NCBI RefSeq assembly: GCF_033958435.1
Contig: NC_134138.1
Span: 7,452,001 to 7,516,000 of the forward strand
Source of the DNA: Carettochelys insculpta
Lineage: Eukaryota; Chordata; Testudines; Carettochelyidae
Length of the DNA: 64,000 nt
Direction of reading: 5' to 3'
Part shown: in pieces, positions 53,463 to 63,905 of the stretch
Numbering within the stretch: the first letter of the stretch is position 1
Layout of the letters: every line of letters starts with the position of its first letter
Program-made: the position numbers and the translations under genes
Notes under the pieces: generated by a model
Told to the model about the DNA's origin: nothing
Database searches by the model: none
Seen by the model: the letters and a program-made list of their open reading frames with translations, nothing else

Positions 53463-54218
53463 TTTAAGGTTTCGGTGGCTTAGCACCTCCAATGCCATTA
53501 CCCTGCCAGATCTCCAGTCAGCCCTAGAATCTTCCAGGAAAATTGGTGTAGAGCAGGCCTGAAGAGTTGACGTAATAAGTAATCAGAAGAAATACTCGTC
53601 TGAAAAAAATAAACCTGTCGGCAACAACAACGCCACTCTTCCAGGCTATTTTGGGCATGACAAAGAAGCAACTAAAGGCAGTTCTTACGGCCCATTGCAG
53701 CTGGTGTTTGCCAACACAACCGTCTGTTTTGGAGCTAGTGTCTCCTCCTTCCTGCCCAAGAAGCGTACATGCGTTCTGTGGCTAAGGAATCTCCAGGGCC
53801 ATCACTCAGGCATCTTTTGCCAGCTCTGAATTCACTTTAAGAAATGAACTATTTAAGCAAACAGAGCCAAAATTGGCCGGGGTCCATAAAGCGGAGAGCT
53901 AAGCAAATGGGACAACTGTCAAGGGAGGTCAAATCTGCTGCCTGTCAAGAGTTCTTTGAAATCACTTGGCTCTAACTCCTATTGGCATAAGTGGCCCAAC
54001 GTCTGAGAGCAGGACTGATTTTCTGCCACGCCTCTCTTTTGTGGATTGTGTTTCGAAAGTGTAAATTAGTCCAACTTCACAGCACGGTGCGCGTTTTCGA
54101 ACAGCACGCAACTGGTAGTACACGGCCACTCTTAATTGGGTTTGGCACTGACTGAGCCGCACCGGAACAACCCTGGACTGTAGACATGGGAAGGAAAGGA
54201 CGGTTGAGTGGTTAGGAT
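53463..54218. other. Unassigned sequence
   Basis: No gene is seen. The part at about 53815-53960 ('ctttaagaaatgaactattt') is non-repetitive and AT-rich. Confidence 0.4.
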
Positions 54219-54390
54219 CAGAGTTCTCTCTAATTTTTCCCATCAAGGGGTGGAATAAATTTTGAAATGTGCACTAAGGCATGTGAAACTGTGCACCACC
54301 AATCAAAAGATGCTGCCCACTCTGGGAGGCTGGGGGCACGCTGCTAAGCAGCTGGACGACACCTGAATCTCTCCTGAGCTAGATTGCCAG
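54219..54390 (+). mobile_element. hAT-like element fragment, copy 2
   Basis: It starts CAGAGTTCTCTCTAATTTTT, then 'tggaataaattttgaaatgt', 'ctgtgcaccaccaatcaaaa' and 'gacacctgaatctctcctg', the same order as 45049-45205. The right end was not located. Confidence 0.5.
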
Positions 54391-54714
54391 TTGCTCATGA
54401 TACTGCGCTAATGCAGGCCAGACAAGTACCAAAGCTACACAGATGCTGTGCTGGGGTAGAGAATGCCTTACGCAGCAAGTTTCCGGGTTGGTTTCCATCC
54501 CGCTCCTAATTGCAGCTTAGCAACTGAGGAAACCGATGTCAGGGGAATGCAGAGGCTGTTTTGTTGCAGAGGTGGAGGGGTCACTACAGGATGGATTTTG
54601 GATGGGTCCAGTTTGTTGGGTTCTGTCTCCTCACGCAGGGCCATGGCAGGGTTCTCTCTTAGATCCACAAGGGCTGAAGCAAAGCTCCAGCTTGAATGCA
54701 GGCAAACCCCGGGG
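54391..54714. other. Unassigned sequence
   Basis: Nothing supportable is seen. Confidence 0.4.
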
Positions 54715-54823
54715 ATGATGGGATGATTAAGTTGGGCTTGATCCTGCTTTGAGCTGGGGCACGACTTGATGACCTCCTGAGGTCCCTTCCAGCCCTTGAA
54801 TTCTATGATTCTATGACTTGGAT
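54715..54823 (+). repeat. CR1 LINE 3' tail, sense
   Basis: Only the 3' untranslated tail remains: 'gatgatgggatgattaagtt', 'gacttgatgacctcctgagg' and octamers ATTCTATG at 54801-54817. Confidence 0.8.
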
Positions 54824-55646
54824 CCAGACCAAAACAGCCTGGCTGGGATCTGTTTCAGGTGACCACTTTCAGCATCACCTTTTGGCTGCTGGGCCATACC
54901 GGAGCCACGCTGGGACTGGACAGCAGAACTCTCTTGTGGCTTAGTGGGCCCAATCCTGTGTGGGCCCAATCCTGTGTGTAACCCCCTGGCTCACCACCAA
55001 AGGGCTGTTTTTTTTTTTGCAGTGCGGGTGTACATGGAGAGGATAAAATGATTGTGACCCTCATGGCAGGTCAGTGGTCTGGGCCAAAGGGAGCTTTTCC
55101 TATTCCGGTCTGGTCTGTCGTCTGCAGGGCTGTCCTGAGGGGATGCTTGGGGCAACCCCTCCCCCACTGTGCCCCAGGCATGGGGCCCAGGGCAACCCCT
55201 GCCCCTGCAAAGGCCTGAGGCTCAAGGCCCAGGGCAACCCCTTGCCCCCTGTCTCTGGGGCTGGGGCGTTCTGCTTCCTGTGCAGCGAGCTGCGGGAGGG
55301 CAGAGCAGAGTAGGCTGTCAGGTCACGCTGGCTCCTGCCACCTGAGTGGGGGTAATCCCCTGGGTCCTGTCCCTCGGACAGCTGAGGCAGCTGCCACGGG
55401 GCCCCCAAAGCGCAGGTCCTGGGGAGGTTGCCCCATAGCGTCCCCGGCAGGGGCGGTGCTGGCCTGCTACACAGGGCTTTCTTGCCCTCCCTGTGGTGGC
55501 AGCATGAGCCGGATCGGGGCCCTCTCAAACTCACGGTCCATGTTGGCCGTAGGCTTGGAAAATGTCCCATTTTCTGCTGTTCAGCTGGGGGGCTGTGACC
55601 CGAAAGGGGATGGCAGGCTCACAAACCTGTTGTGGTGGGGACATGG
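54824..55646. other. Unassigned GC-rich sequence
   Basis: A short imperfect repeat 'cagggcaacccc' occurs at about 55190 and 55232, with a near copy at 55150. The rest is overlapping frames without domains. Confidence 0.4.
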
Positions 55647-55654
55647 GATTGTCA

Positions 55655-55999
55655 TAGGGTGACGATATCCGCCCCTCGCCCAAATACGGGACAAGGGGAA
55701 TGATGCTGTCCAGGCCAAAATGGGACAGATGGTCACTTTTTCTGGGGGGGTCAGGAGCTGGCTGCCCCGTGGGCTCTGTCACCCTCCCAGTGAAGCTCCC
55801 AGTTCCCCCAGCCAAGGGAAGCTGGGGGGAGCCACACGACTATGCAGGTCCGGCTCCAGCTTCTCCAGCCCGGAGCAGGGGGCTGCAGTTGCCTGAAAAT
55901 ATGGGGCAATTAGCCCCTTTGACAAAAAAAATCAGGACACCATCCTGGTGCCCCAAATACGGGACTGTCCCACCAAAACTGGGACGGGTGATCACCCCC
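55655..55999. mobile_element. hAT-like non-autonomous element, TAGGG-end family, copy 2 (345 bp)
   Basis: It is flanked by a perfect 8-bp repeat GATTGTCA (55647-55654 and 56000-56007), the hAT duplication length. The left end TAGGGTGACGATATCC and the complement of the right end GGGGGTGATCACCC are inverted. 'aaatacgggac' motifs recur inside (55682 and 55955). It shares end sequence with 17435-17751. Confidence 0.8.
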
Positions 56000-56007
56000 G
56001 ATTGTCA

Positions 56008-56724
56008 CCCTCACTGCGGTGCTGCCTCAGAGCATCCTGCAGCTGCCGGAGGTTCCATGGGCCCGAGGTGGGTCTGATCCCCCTGTGCTGCTGGGAGCCC
56101 CTGGCCAGGGCTCCTCGTGGCTAGTGCTGGCTGTCTTGAGAGGACAATACTCGTGCCCTCTGTGTGCTGCTACAGAAAGCTCTGCGCCCCTTGCTTGTCC
56201 CTGTCTGTCCCCTGCTCGGCCAGAGCTAGGAAGACCCCTTCCATGGGGCGCTCCCAGCAGCACAGGGTAGTTACACACCAATTCCACAAGTCTCCTCGGG
56301 CTGCTGCCCAGCCCCATTCAGCCAGGGGAGGCACCCAGAGGTGGGTCTGGCCTGGCTCCCTGTTTCCACCACCACAGCAGTTTGCAGGGGATGAGTCCTG
56401 TCCCTACCTAGCTGGATCTAGGAAGCCCCTTTGATTGGATGCTCCTCGCAACAAGGAGGCATCAGATTTCACAGGGAAGGGTTTAGTTTATGGTCCTTGA
56501 TGCATTTTTCCAGCCCTCATCACTAGCTCCTGGCAAATATAAAGCCTACTGACCCAAAGCCCTGCCCTCCCTTTCCTCCTCACAGAGCTCTGACGGGTGT
56601 CCCTCGGCCACCTGAGAGGTCTTTAAACCCAGGTGAGCAAACGTTTTACGCTGGGCTCCACTTTTTGTCCCTGCAGTTCTCAGCGCCCTCACCCCAGACC
56701 CCAAACCCATCTAATATAATCCAA
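56008..56724. other. Unassigned GC-rich sequence
   Basis: No gene or repeat boundary is seen. Confidence 0.4.
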
Positions 56725-57845
56725 ACCTTTGAAGGAAGGCCGAAAGAATTGGCCTTGTTTAGTTTGGAAAAGAGACGATTGAGGGCAGGGACATGATAGC
56801 AGTTTTCGGATATCTAAAAGGGGCTACGTCTACACGTGCAGCCAACATCGAAATAGTCTATTTCGATGAATAACGTCTACACGTCCTCCAGGGCCGGCAA
56901 CATCGATGTTCAACTTCGACGTTGCTCAGCCCAACATCGAAATAGGCGCAGCGAGGGAACGTCTACACGTCAAAGTAGCACACATCGAAATAGGGATGCC
57001 AGGCACAGCTGCAGACAGGGTCACAGGGCGGACTCAACAGCAAGCCGCTCCCTTAAAGGGCCCCTCCCAGACACAGTTGCACTAAACAACACAAGATCCA
57101 CAGAGCTGACAACTGGTTGCAGACCCTGTGCATGCAGCATGGATCCCCAGCTGCCGCAGAAGCAGCCAGAAGCCCTGAGCTAAGGGCTGCTGCCCACGGT
57201 GACCATAGAGCCCCGCAGGGGCTGGAGAGAGAGCATCTCTCAACCCCCCAGCTGATGGCCGCCATGGAGGACCCGGCAATTTTGACGTTGCGGGACGCGG
57301 ATCGTCTACACGGTCCCTACTTCGACGTTGAACGTCGAAGTAGGGCGCTATTCCGATCCCCTCATGAGGTTAGCGACTTCGACATCTCGCTGCCTAACGT
57401 CGAAGTTAACTTCGAAATAGCGCCTGACGCGTGTAGCCGCGACGGGTGCTATTTCGAAGTTAGTGCCGCTACTTCGAAGTAGCGTGCACGTGTAGACACA
57501 GCTGATAGCAGTTTTCACATATCTAAAAGGGTGTCATAAGGAGGAGGGAGAAAACTTGTTCTTCTTGGCCTCTGAGGATAGGACAAGGAGAAATGGCCTT
57601 AAACTGCAGCAAGGGAGGTTTAGGTTGGACATTAGGAAAAAGTTCCTAACTGTCAGGGTGGTCGAACACTGGAATAAATTGCCAAGGGAGATTGTGGAAT
57701 CTCCATCTCTGAAGATATTTAAGAACAGGTTAGATAGATGTCTATCAGGGATGGTCTAGACAGTACTTGGTCCTGCCATTGGGGCAGGGGGCTGGACTCG
57801 ATGGCCTCTCGAGGTCTCTTCCAGTCCTAGTATTCTGTGATTCTA
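56725..57845 (+). pseudogene. CR1 LINE 3' end, sense, split by a DNA transposon
   Basis: The left part (56730-56822) encodes '[18 protein letters not shown]' and the 'AVFGYLKG' region. The right part (57504-57845) holds '[66 protein letters not shown]' and octamers near 57830-57845. The 680-bp transposon sits between them. The 28 bp of CR1 next to the insertion are present on both sides (56795-56822 and 57504-57531, 26/28). Confidence 0.85.
56823..57502 (+). mobile_element. CpG-rich non-autonomous DNA transposon, 680 bp, copy 2
   Basis: It has the same length and near-identical sequence as 51972-52651, in opposite orientation, with ends GCTACGTCTACACGTGCA and, on the complement, GCTGTGTCTACACGTGCA. 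Frames 56866-57183 (105 codons) and 57117-57482 (121 codons) are shared with copy 1 with few substitutions. High identity and retained CpGs point to recent insertion. It differs from a standard cut-and-paste insertion by its 28-bp flanking duplication. Confidence 0.85.
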
Positions 57846-58412
57846 AACCACCCGAAATTCCAGTTATGTGCATATGAAAAAGCCCTTTTTCAGCACGCGT
57901 AAGAAGATAAGTCCGTAGAATAGAAAACCACGATTAATCGGCATAGACACGCGAATGCCCCTACATAAAAACGGCCACAGATTTCAACATTTTTAATGGG
58001 CTGGATGAGTCTGAGACCCAGCAGCTGATTGTGCTGCGCCCTTCCCTTCATGCCCCCCTCAAGGGGCTTGACCCCCCACTTTGTGTACCCCAGCTTTAAA
58101 CTGAAAGTCTCCCTCGCCTTTGGAACTAGGTACAATGCCCTCTGTCTTGCCTGTGTTCTCACAACAGTTGCAAGCCTGGGTGAGCACATTTCACAAGCCC
58201 TGCACTCTGCATTAATGTCATTGGTGACCTCACACCAGACAAGCTGATTGCAACAGGCAAAACACTGCTCTGGCCACTAAATAACAAATTTAGCAGCACA
58301 GGAGCAAACTATATTTACGTGGACACACCCAGGGTTTCACGCCCATCCCAGCTAGCTGTAGTGGAAACATGCCTTCCCATCCTGCTTCTGTCTGTATATT
58401 GTCTCTCTGCAG
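57846..58412. other. Unassigned sequence
   Basis: Nothing supportable is seen. Confidence 0.4.
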
Positions 58413-58650
58413 CAGCGGTCCCCAAACTGTGGGGCATGGAGGAACCTATGGGAGTAGGGAGGGGCCTGGGCTAGCCCCCATCAGAGGAAGAGAGGGGCTA
58501 GCACCCAGCCACACAATGCCCCCAGCTCTGCACCAGTCCCAGCTCCCAACCCTGCCTCGAACCTTGACCCCAGCTTGGGCTCTGTTCCCCGAGAGATGTG
58601 GCCTCACTTCTGGCACCCTGGGTGGGGAACATAGAAGGGGTGAGGGGGGA
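58413..58650 (+). mobile_element. hAT-like element fragment
   Basis: It begins CAGCGGTCCCCAAACTGTGG, a typical hAT start. The matching right end is missing, so it is probably truncated by the neighbouring element at 58652. Confidence 0.45.
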
Positions 58651-58651
58651 C

Positions 58652-58852
58652 ATGCCAGTGTTTCCTGTAAGTTGATTGCACGGGTGGTCACTCAGGAAAG
58701 AGTCAAATGTTGCCCAGCCTGTTAGCAGAGTGCATACAGCTGTCCTCAGATGGGCGCTTGTGTTTCTCCTGGTGGTGCGCGTCCGCAGCTGCCTCAATGC
58801 ACGTAACAACATTTATTCTGCACATGAATGGAAAAAATTGGAGGGCACTTTG
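58652..58852 (-). mobile_element. hAT-like element (about 200 bp)
   Basis: The left end CAGTGTTTCCTGTAAG and the complement of the right end (CCCTCCAATTTTTTCCATT) point to the same family as 45049 and 54219, here complete but reversed. 'aacaacatttattctgcaca' is the complement of the 'ataaatttt' box. No target duplication was found. Confidence 0.5.
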
Positions 58853-59654
58853 GGCGTAACCCAGAAAAGTGTGGGTGGAAGTTTGCTTTAGAGAGGGCAT
58901 TTGCACATCAGTGCCAGGAATCCCAGAATGTTTGGACAGTGGTAAGGAATTCGAGGGCAGAAGAGGAAAAGCAGGCGCTGCTCTTTGGACTTTCCAAAGG
59001 GTTTGGGTAGAGCCCCTCTGCACATGGGGCTGGGAAGGCTGCTCAGTATCTTTATGGGTGATGCTGGGGGATAAGCGGAGGACTCACGCTAGGGCCTCAC
59101 GCTTCTTTACAACCACTAATGGGCCCGACGCCGATTCAGCAAACCACAGAAGAGTGAGGTTCATTCATTCATGTGATGCATGAATCTGAGTGCCCCCCCC
59201 GCAGCCCCGGGCAGCACAAGTCTGAGGCCCTACGCTCTCTGAGACAGAATACAGCCAATTCTCCGGCCTGGCCCTAGGGGCACCTTACTGCTGACCTTTC
59301 TTTCCATTGCAAATGAGTTGGCAACTTGGGCCAGTTATTAAAGAGCTCATTGCTGTTAAGGTGGTTGATATGCCTGCAGGGATGGGGCTTGCCCTGGGGG
59401 ATGGTTCCAGGGTGCGATACATCTCTCCCTCAGGAAGGTTTCCTCTGTATGTAACATGGTTCATTTCATCCAAACATGCCTGTCGCAACTGCTTGGAACA
59501 TGCTGAAGAATTCCTTGGCACTGACATTTCTGGGATACTTGTGTGCTGTCCTTCCTTCCTTTTGGTTGATCCATCCATCCATCCATCCGTCCATCCTCAC
59601 TGTAGTATCTCAGTAGCTATTTAGCCAAGCCAGAGCTTTGTTACCTAAAATTTC
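58853..59654. other. Unassigned sequence with (ATCC)n
   Basis: A (CCAT)n simple repeat lies at about 59570-59594. No gene is seen; the 105-codon frame at 59307-59624 has no domain. Confidence 0.45.
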
Positions 59655-59852
59655 CCCAGGCGGGTGGTGAAGCACTGGAATGTGTTGCCTAGAGAGGTGG
59701 TAGAATCTCCGTCCCTGGAGATTTTTAAGCCCCGGCTTGACAAAGCCCTGGTTGGGATGATTTAGTGGGGGTTGATCCTGCTTTGGGGAAAGGTCTCGAC
59801 TTGATGACCTCCTGAGGTCCCTTCCAGTCCCGGGCTTCTGTGATCCTATGAT
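59655..59852 (+). repeat. CR1 LINE 3' end, sense
   Basis: '[35 protein letters not shown]' is encoded at 59658-59764 with the tail ending 'tctgtgatcctatgatg' near 59835-59852. Confidence 0.8.
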
Positions 59853-60149
59853 GATTAAAGGAAGGCAAAGGGAAAGGAAAGAAAAAGTCAAGAGAGTGTC
59901 CTTTGCTGTCCAGAGCGACGGGCAGTGCATCTGGAACTCATCCCCAGCTTGTCTGAGCCTCACTTGTCCAGGAGCCTCACAGGGATAACTTTTCCTTGTG
60001 ATTCCTCGATAGGTCTAGTCCGGGGCAGGGATGCAGCTACCATGGCCTGGCTCTCGTTAAGCCAGTGGTTTGGTTCCCGATCCCAGTGGAACATGGGAAA
60101 TGCAGCGAGGTACCTGCATTGCAGCAAGGAATAAACAACCAGAAAGCAA
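59853..60149. other. Unassigned sequence
   Basis: Nothing supportable is seen. Confidence 0.4.
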
Positions 60150-60577
60150 GACAGCAAAGGTCTAGAAAAGATGATGTATGAGGGCCCATTGAAAGAACTG
60201 GGCTGGTTTAGTTTGGAAAAGAGAAGGTTGAGAGGGGACATCACAACAGCTTTGAAGTACCTAAAAGGCTGTTACAAGGAAGAGGGAGTTAAAAATATTT
60301 TCCTTAACCTCCGAGGACAGAACAAGGAGCAATGGGCTTCAACTGCAGCGAGGGAGGTTTAGGTTGGACATTAGGAAAAACTTCCTAACTGTCAGGGTGG
60401 TTAAACACTGGAATAAATTGCCTGGGGAGGTTGTGGAACCTCCATCACTGAAGATTTTAAAGAGCTGATTAGACAAACACCCATCAGGGATGACCTCGAT
60501 GGGGCTTGGCCCTGCCATGACTGCAGGGAATGGACTTACTATCTCAAGGTTCCTTCCAGTTCTGTGATTCTATGATA
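60150..60577 (+). pseudogene. CR1 LINE 3' end, sense
   Basis: The frame 60171-60362 reads '[44 protein letters not shown]'. After a shift comes '[34 protein letters not shown]'. The tail with ATTCTATG octamer is at 60568-60576. Confidence 0.85.
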
Positions 60578-62009
60578 CACAGTTAATAAGGTTCCATTTT
60601 CACTCTGGGTAGATGCTTGATTTCTTCCAAACTGATCTGGTTTTCCCTGCCGTGGGGAAGTTGACAGGTTTAGCTCCGAGTGCAGATCCAGGACTCATAG
60701 TTGGAAGAGTTTTTTGAGCCATCAAAGTTTCCCTTATCCTGGCAGGTCACAAGACAGAAGACCTTAAAAAAATCACATCATTCTGACTACTGCCTTACGC
60801 CCATTTTCTCACTGCTCTTGCAGCTGATTGCTCCTAACCCACTCAGGTTACAGATGGAGGGATCCAGGGCTTGTTTCTGCTGGGTATCTTTGCATCGTGG
60901 TAGTTACACCAGCGTGCAGCTTCCTCCTGTGGATGATGCAGTGGGATAAGAAGTGTCCCACTTTGCTACCTGTATGCAGGGCAGCTGCATCAGCATAAAA
61001 TCCCTCACAGGTCAGCCAAAGGGCTGACATAGGACTTCGCTCTTGTGCTGACTCTTTGCACTGGATTCAGTTCCACCCTCTGAGAGCAAGGCAACTGACA
61101 TATGTTCCCGAAGGTGTATGATCCAGCTACCTGTGCACGAATGGTCATCCACCTGCTCCTAGCACCTTAGAAGCTAGCACTAGGAGAATCACAGGATGCA
61201 CCTGTGTTTCTAAAGCTCAAAGGGGCCTGTCTATCTAGGTGTATTGTGTGGTGTAATGGAATTTTAGGGCTGATGCTTTAAGCCCTCAGGGGTTCTTGGC
61301 CTTCCCTTGGCAGGGATGTGTGCCATTTGGGTCTTGCAGCAGTCAGAGAGCCAGCCTCTAGTAAGATGGGTGGCAAGTTATGCCTCTCTGTGTCAGGGAG
61401 CAGCCTGCTTTGTCTCCCTCTGTTTTGGGATTCCGGTAGATTGTCACTCTGAATTCTAAAAAAAGTTTGCCACGTTGCAACCTTCCAGAATTTGATGTGT
61501 ACGTCTACCATCTCTGTGTGTATGCCAGGGACCTAACTTAGAGCAATCTCTGTGTGTATGACATGGACCTAACTCTGTGGGCAGATCACCTCTGTCTGCA
61601 CTTTCACCCAGTTTAACCACCCACTGCCCGCTGTTAACTTAATGACGTGCTCCTCCCTTCCTCTCTCCCCCCAACCTGTTCGGCTTGTCTCCAGCAGCAG
61701 CCACGGATTCTCTTTCAGGTTAGCTCAGAGCTTAATTGAAAGCAACTGATGCTGTGAGTAAACTGCACACAAACACACAGAGACCCAGCCGCGACTTTGA
61801 AGCTTGACTAGGGCTGGGTTACCTGCCGGCACGTTGAGGGGCCTGGTAGGTAATTAAAGTGACAATCGATCATGCAGGAACAGAGCGGTGGTGGTGGGGT
61901 GGGGGAAGAAGATGGAGAGGATGATAATGCTGATGAGGAAGTCAAAACAGCTCAGAAGGGGGCTGTCTTGGTGGAGTGAGAGGAGTCAAGCACATATATT
62001 CCACCTCCA
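60578..62009. other. Unassigned sequence with a small tandem duplication
   Basis: 'tctctgtgtgtatg' followed by 'gacctaact' occurs at 61511 and again at 61547, a two-copy tandem repeat. No gene is seen. Confidence 0.45.
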
Positions 62010-62345
62010 GGCCCACCTCCCATGTCTTATCGAGGCTTAAAGTCCCTCAGAAATTATTTATGCCACTACAAAAAGCAGCGGCTGATCGACAAAGTGCCGT
62101 GCCGTTTAGAAGAGCGAAGAAGTGGGAGAGGGAGTAACATTTCTGAATGCTCATGAAAGATTCAGGGGCGTCTCTTGTTAAATTTAATTGGGAGAAACCC
62201 AGCTCGGCGGCTGACGGCCTGGCGTGCTGGCTCGCACTTAAGAAGTCAACTGACAAGCTTGTCGTGTGTGTTCTTGCCCGACCCCTCCTCCTCTTAACCC
62301 GCGCCACGGGCCTGGCCGTGAATAATTTGGGGTGTGTTCTCATGC
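62010..62345. promoter_or_regulatory. Candidate conserved non-coding stretch
   Basis: Non-repetitive sequence with AT-rich boxes ('cagaaattatttatgccact' at 62049, 'tgttaaatttaattgggaga' at 62176, 'gtgaataatttgggg' at 62318) and many retained CpGs between them ('cggctgatcgacaaagtgcc' at 62079). No recognised exon; the minus frame 62047-62472 has no domain. It resembles a developmental enhancer in composition only. Confidence 0.35.
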
Positions 62346-63199
62346 AGGGGTGCTTCCCGGGGTGGGTTCTGCCACCCTCTCTTGTCTTATTAGCAGCAAA
62401 GAGAGGAAGCATGGCACTTAGCTGGGGGTGGGAGAAGGGCTGGACAGATTGGGGTTCAGCTTGTTCAGCCACGAATGCCTAGGCATGATTTTGGGCATCT
62501 TGTTCAGGGCATGGCTGCACAGGTGGTGGAAATGTTACTGACGGCTCAGGCAGCCATACAAGCCCTGGCTGATGGAACACCTGCAGAGGTGAATCTGTAT
62601 CTTTCTTCCCCTTTGCAGAAAAGGGAAACGGAGGCACAGAACGGGGCAGGATAGAACAGCGAGTCAGTGACAGACCACCAGCAATGCACCACCTTTCCAG
62701 TGTGAGACCTACTGGATCAGCATTCCCATGGCCCCAGGGAACATTGCGAAGCCCTCCTCTGCAGCAGCGTTGCGATCTGTCCTGTGGGGGCTGGGCTTCC
62801 AGCCAAGCCAATGCTGCTCTGACTTAGGATGGCGAAAGACACAGTCCCACTGTAAGACAGCAGCGAGGCTGATGCTGACCGGGGCTGCAGCTCTGTAAAG
62901 TGTGCAAGTTGTGAACTCTTCTATGCAAATGCAGGCGTGAGCCTGCTGGTGTGATTTTTTGAAATGTGCAGTTCTTCCATTCCTTTGCCCATGGGGACAG
63001 CTGTTCAAAAGAATCCCACCAGCACCATCAGGTTTTCTACAGGGCTCAGCTGCCACTTGGCACCTCAGTTGCTATCCAATCTCTCCATGAATTCAGAAAT
63101 GCTCATCTGTGTGTCATAAGTCCTGTACTGCTCTTGGAGATTCTCCTTTATCTGAAGCAGAAAGATCATGAGAACTCAGGCGTGGGTTATAATGAAGTG
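62346..63199. other. Unassigned sequence
   Basis: A weak MIR-like phrase ('agaaaagggaaacggaggca' at 62617) is present. No gene is supported. Confidence 0.4.
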
Positions 63200-63570
63200 A
63201 TTTCCATTTGTGGTTAAAGTATTTCCCTGGGGCGAAGCTGATTGAGTTATTAGTTGCAGCTAATTTCTCCCGTGAATGCCATTGCTTTAGTTCAGCTTAG
63301 AAATCACCTGGGAACAGTCTGTGACCTTGACACCTTTGTACGTCACTTTTGGATGAATAATTTGTACTCCCGGAATTTAGCTGGTGGCTTTTCATGAAAC
63401 CCACCCCTGTGCCAAGGGCAAGCACCAAACATGGGCCTCACTTACACTCGAGGGAATTCAGTGCTTCTTAGGCCTGGGGTGAATTTCACCCATCCACTTT
63501 CTGCAGTTTTTCCTTGTCCTGTTTTTCTTGTTCAATAATCCTTCAGGTCAAGAGGGTCAGCTAATCTGAC
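63200..63570. promoter_or_regulatory. Candidate conserved non-coding stretch
   Basis: Non-repetitive sequence with 'gattgagttattagttgcag' (63240), 'tttgtacgtcacttttggat' (63334; contains a CRE-like ACGTCA) and 'gaataatttgtactcccgga' (63355). There is no transposon motif in 370 bp. Conservation is guessed from composition. Confidence 0.3.
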
Positions 63571-63637
63571 CTGCATAATGAGGTCAGCTCATCAGTCCTG
63601 TAAGTGCCAGCTGAGCTAGAATCCATGTTTTAGAAGG

Positions 63638-63905
63638 CTTCTGTAAGCAAAGACCCGCTTCAACAGATGCATGAGTGGGGGGATGGTGGTTTCAGAGGGG
63701 TATTTAAATAACTATTTCAATACATAAAATATGTAAATAAATGTTTAAATACCCCTCTGAAACCACCCCCCGACTCATGCATCTGATGAAGCGGGTCTTT
63801 GCCCACAAAAGCTTATGCTCCAAAACAGCTGTTAGTCCATAAGGTGCCACAGGACTTCTTATTGTTCTCAAAGATACAGACTAACACAGCTACCTCTCTG
63901 ATACT
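63638..63905 (+). mobile_element. Hammerhead-like retroelement with long palindrome (family A)
   Basis: It is flanked by a perfect 12-bp repeat TGTTTTAGAAGG (63626-63637 and 63906-63917). The left part is a hairpin with arms of about 57 bp (63650-63707 and 63743-63800) around an AT-rich loop. The right part is a full forward unit: CTGATGA (63783-63789), stem GCGGG...CCCAC, 'aaaagcttatgctcc' where GAAA has become AAAA (63807-63810), 'ataaggtgccacaggacttc', and the terminal 'acagctacctctctgatac'. The G-to-A change would inactivate a hammerhead. Confidence 0.75.
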
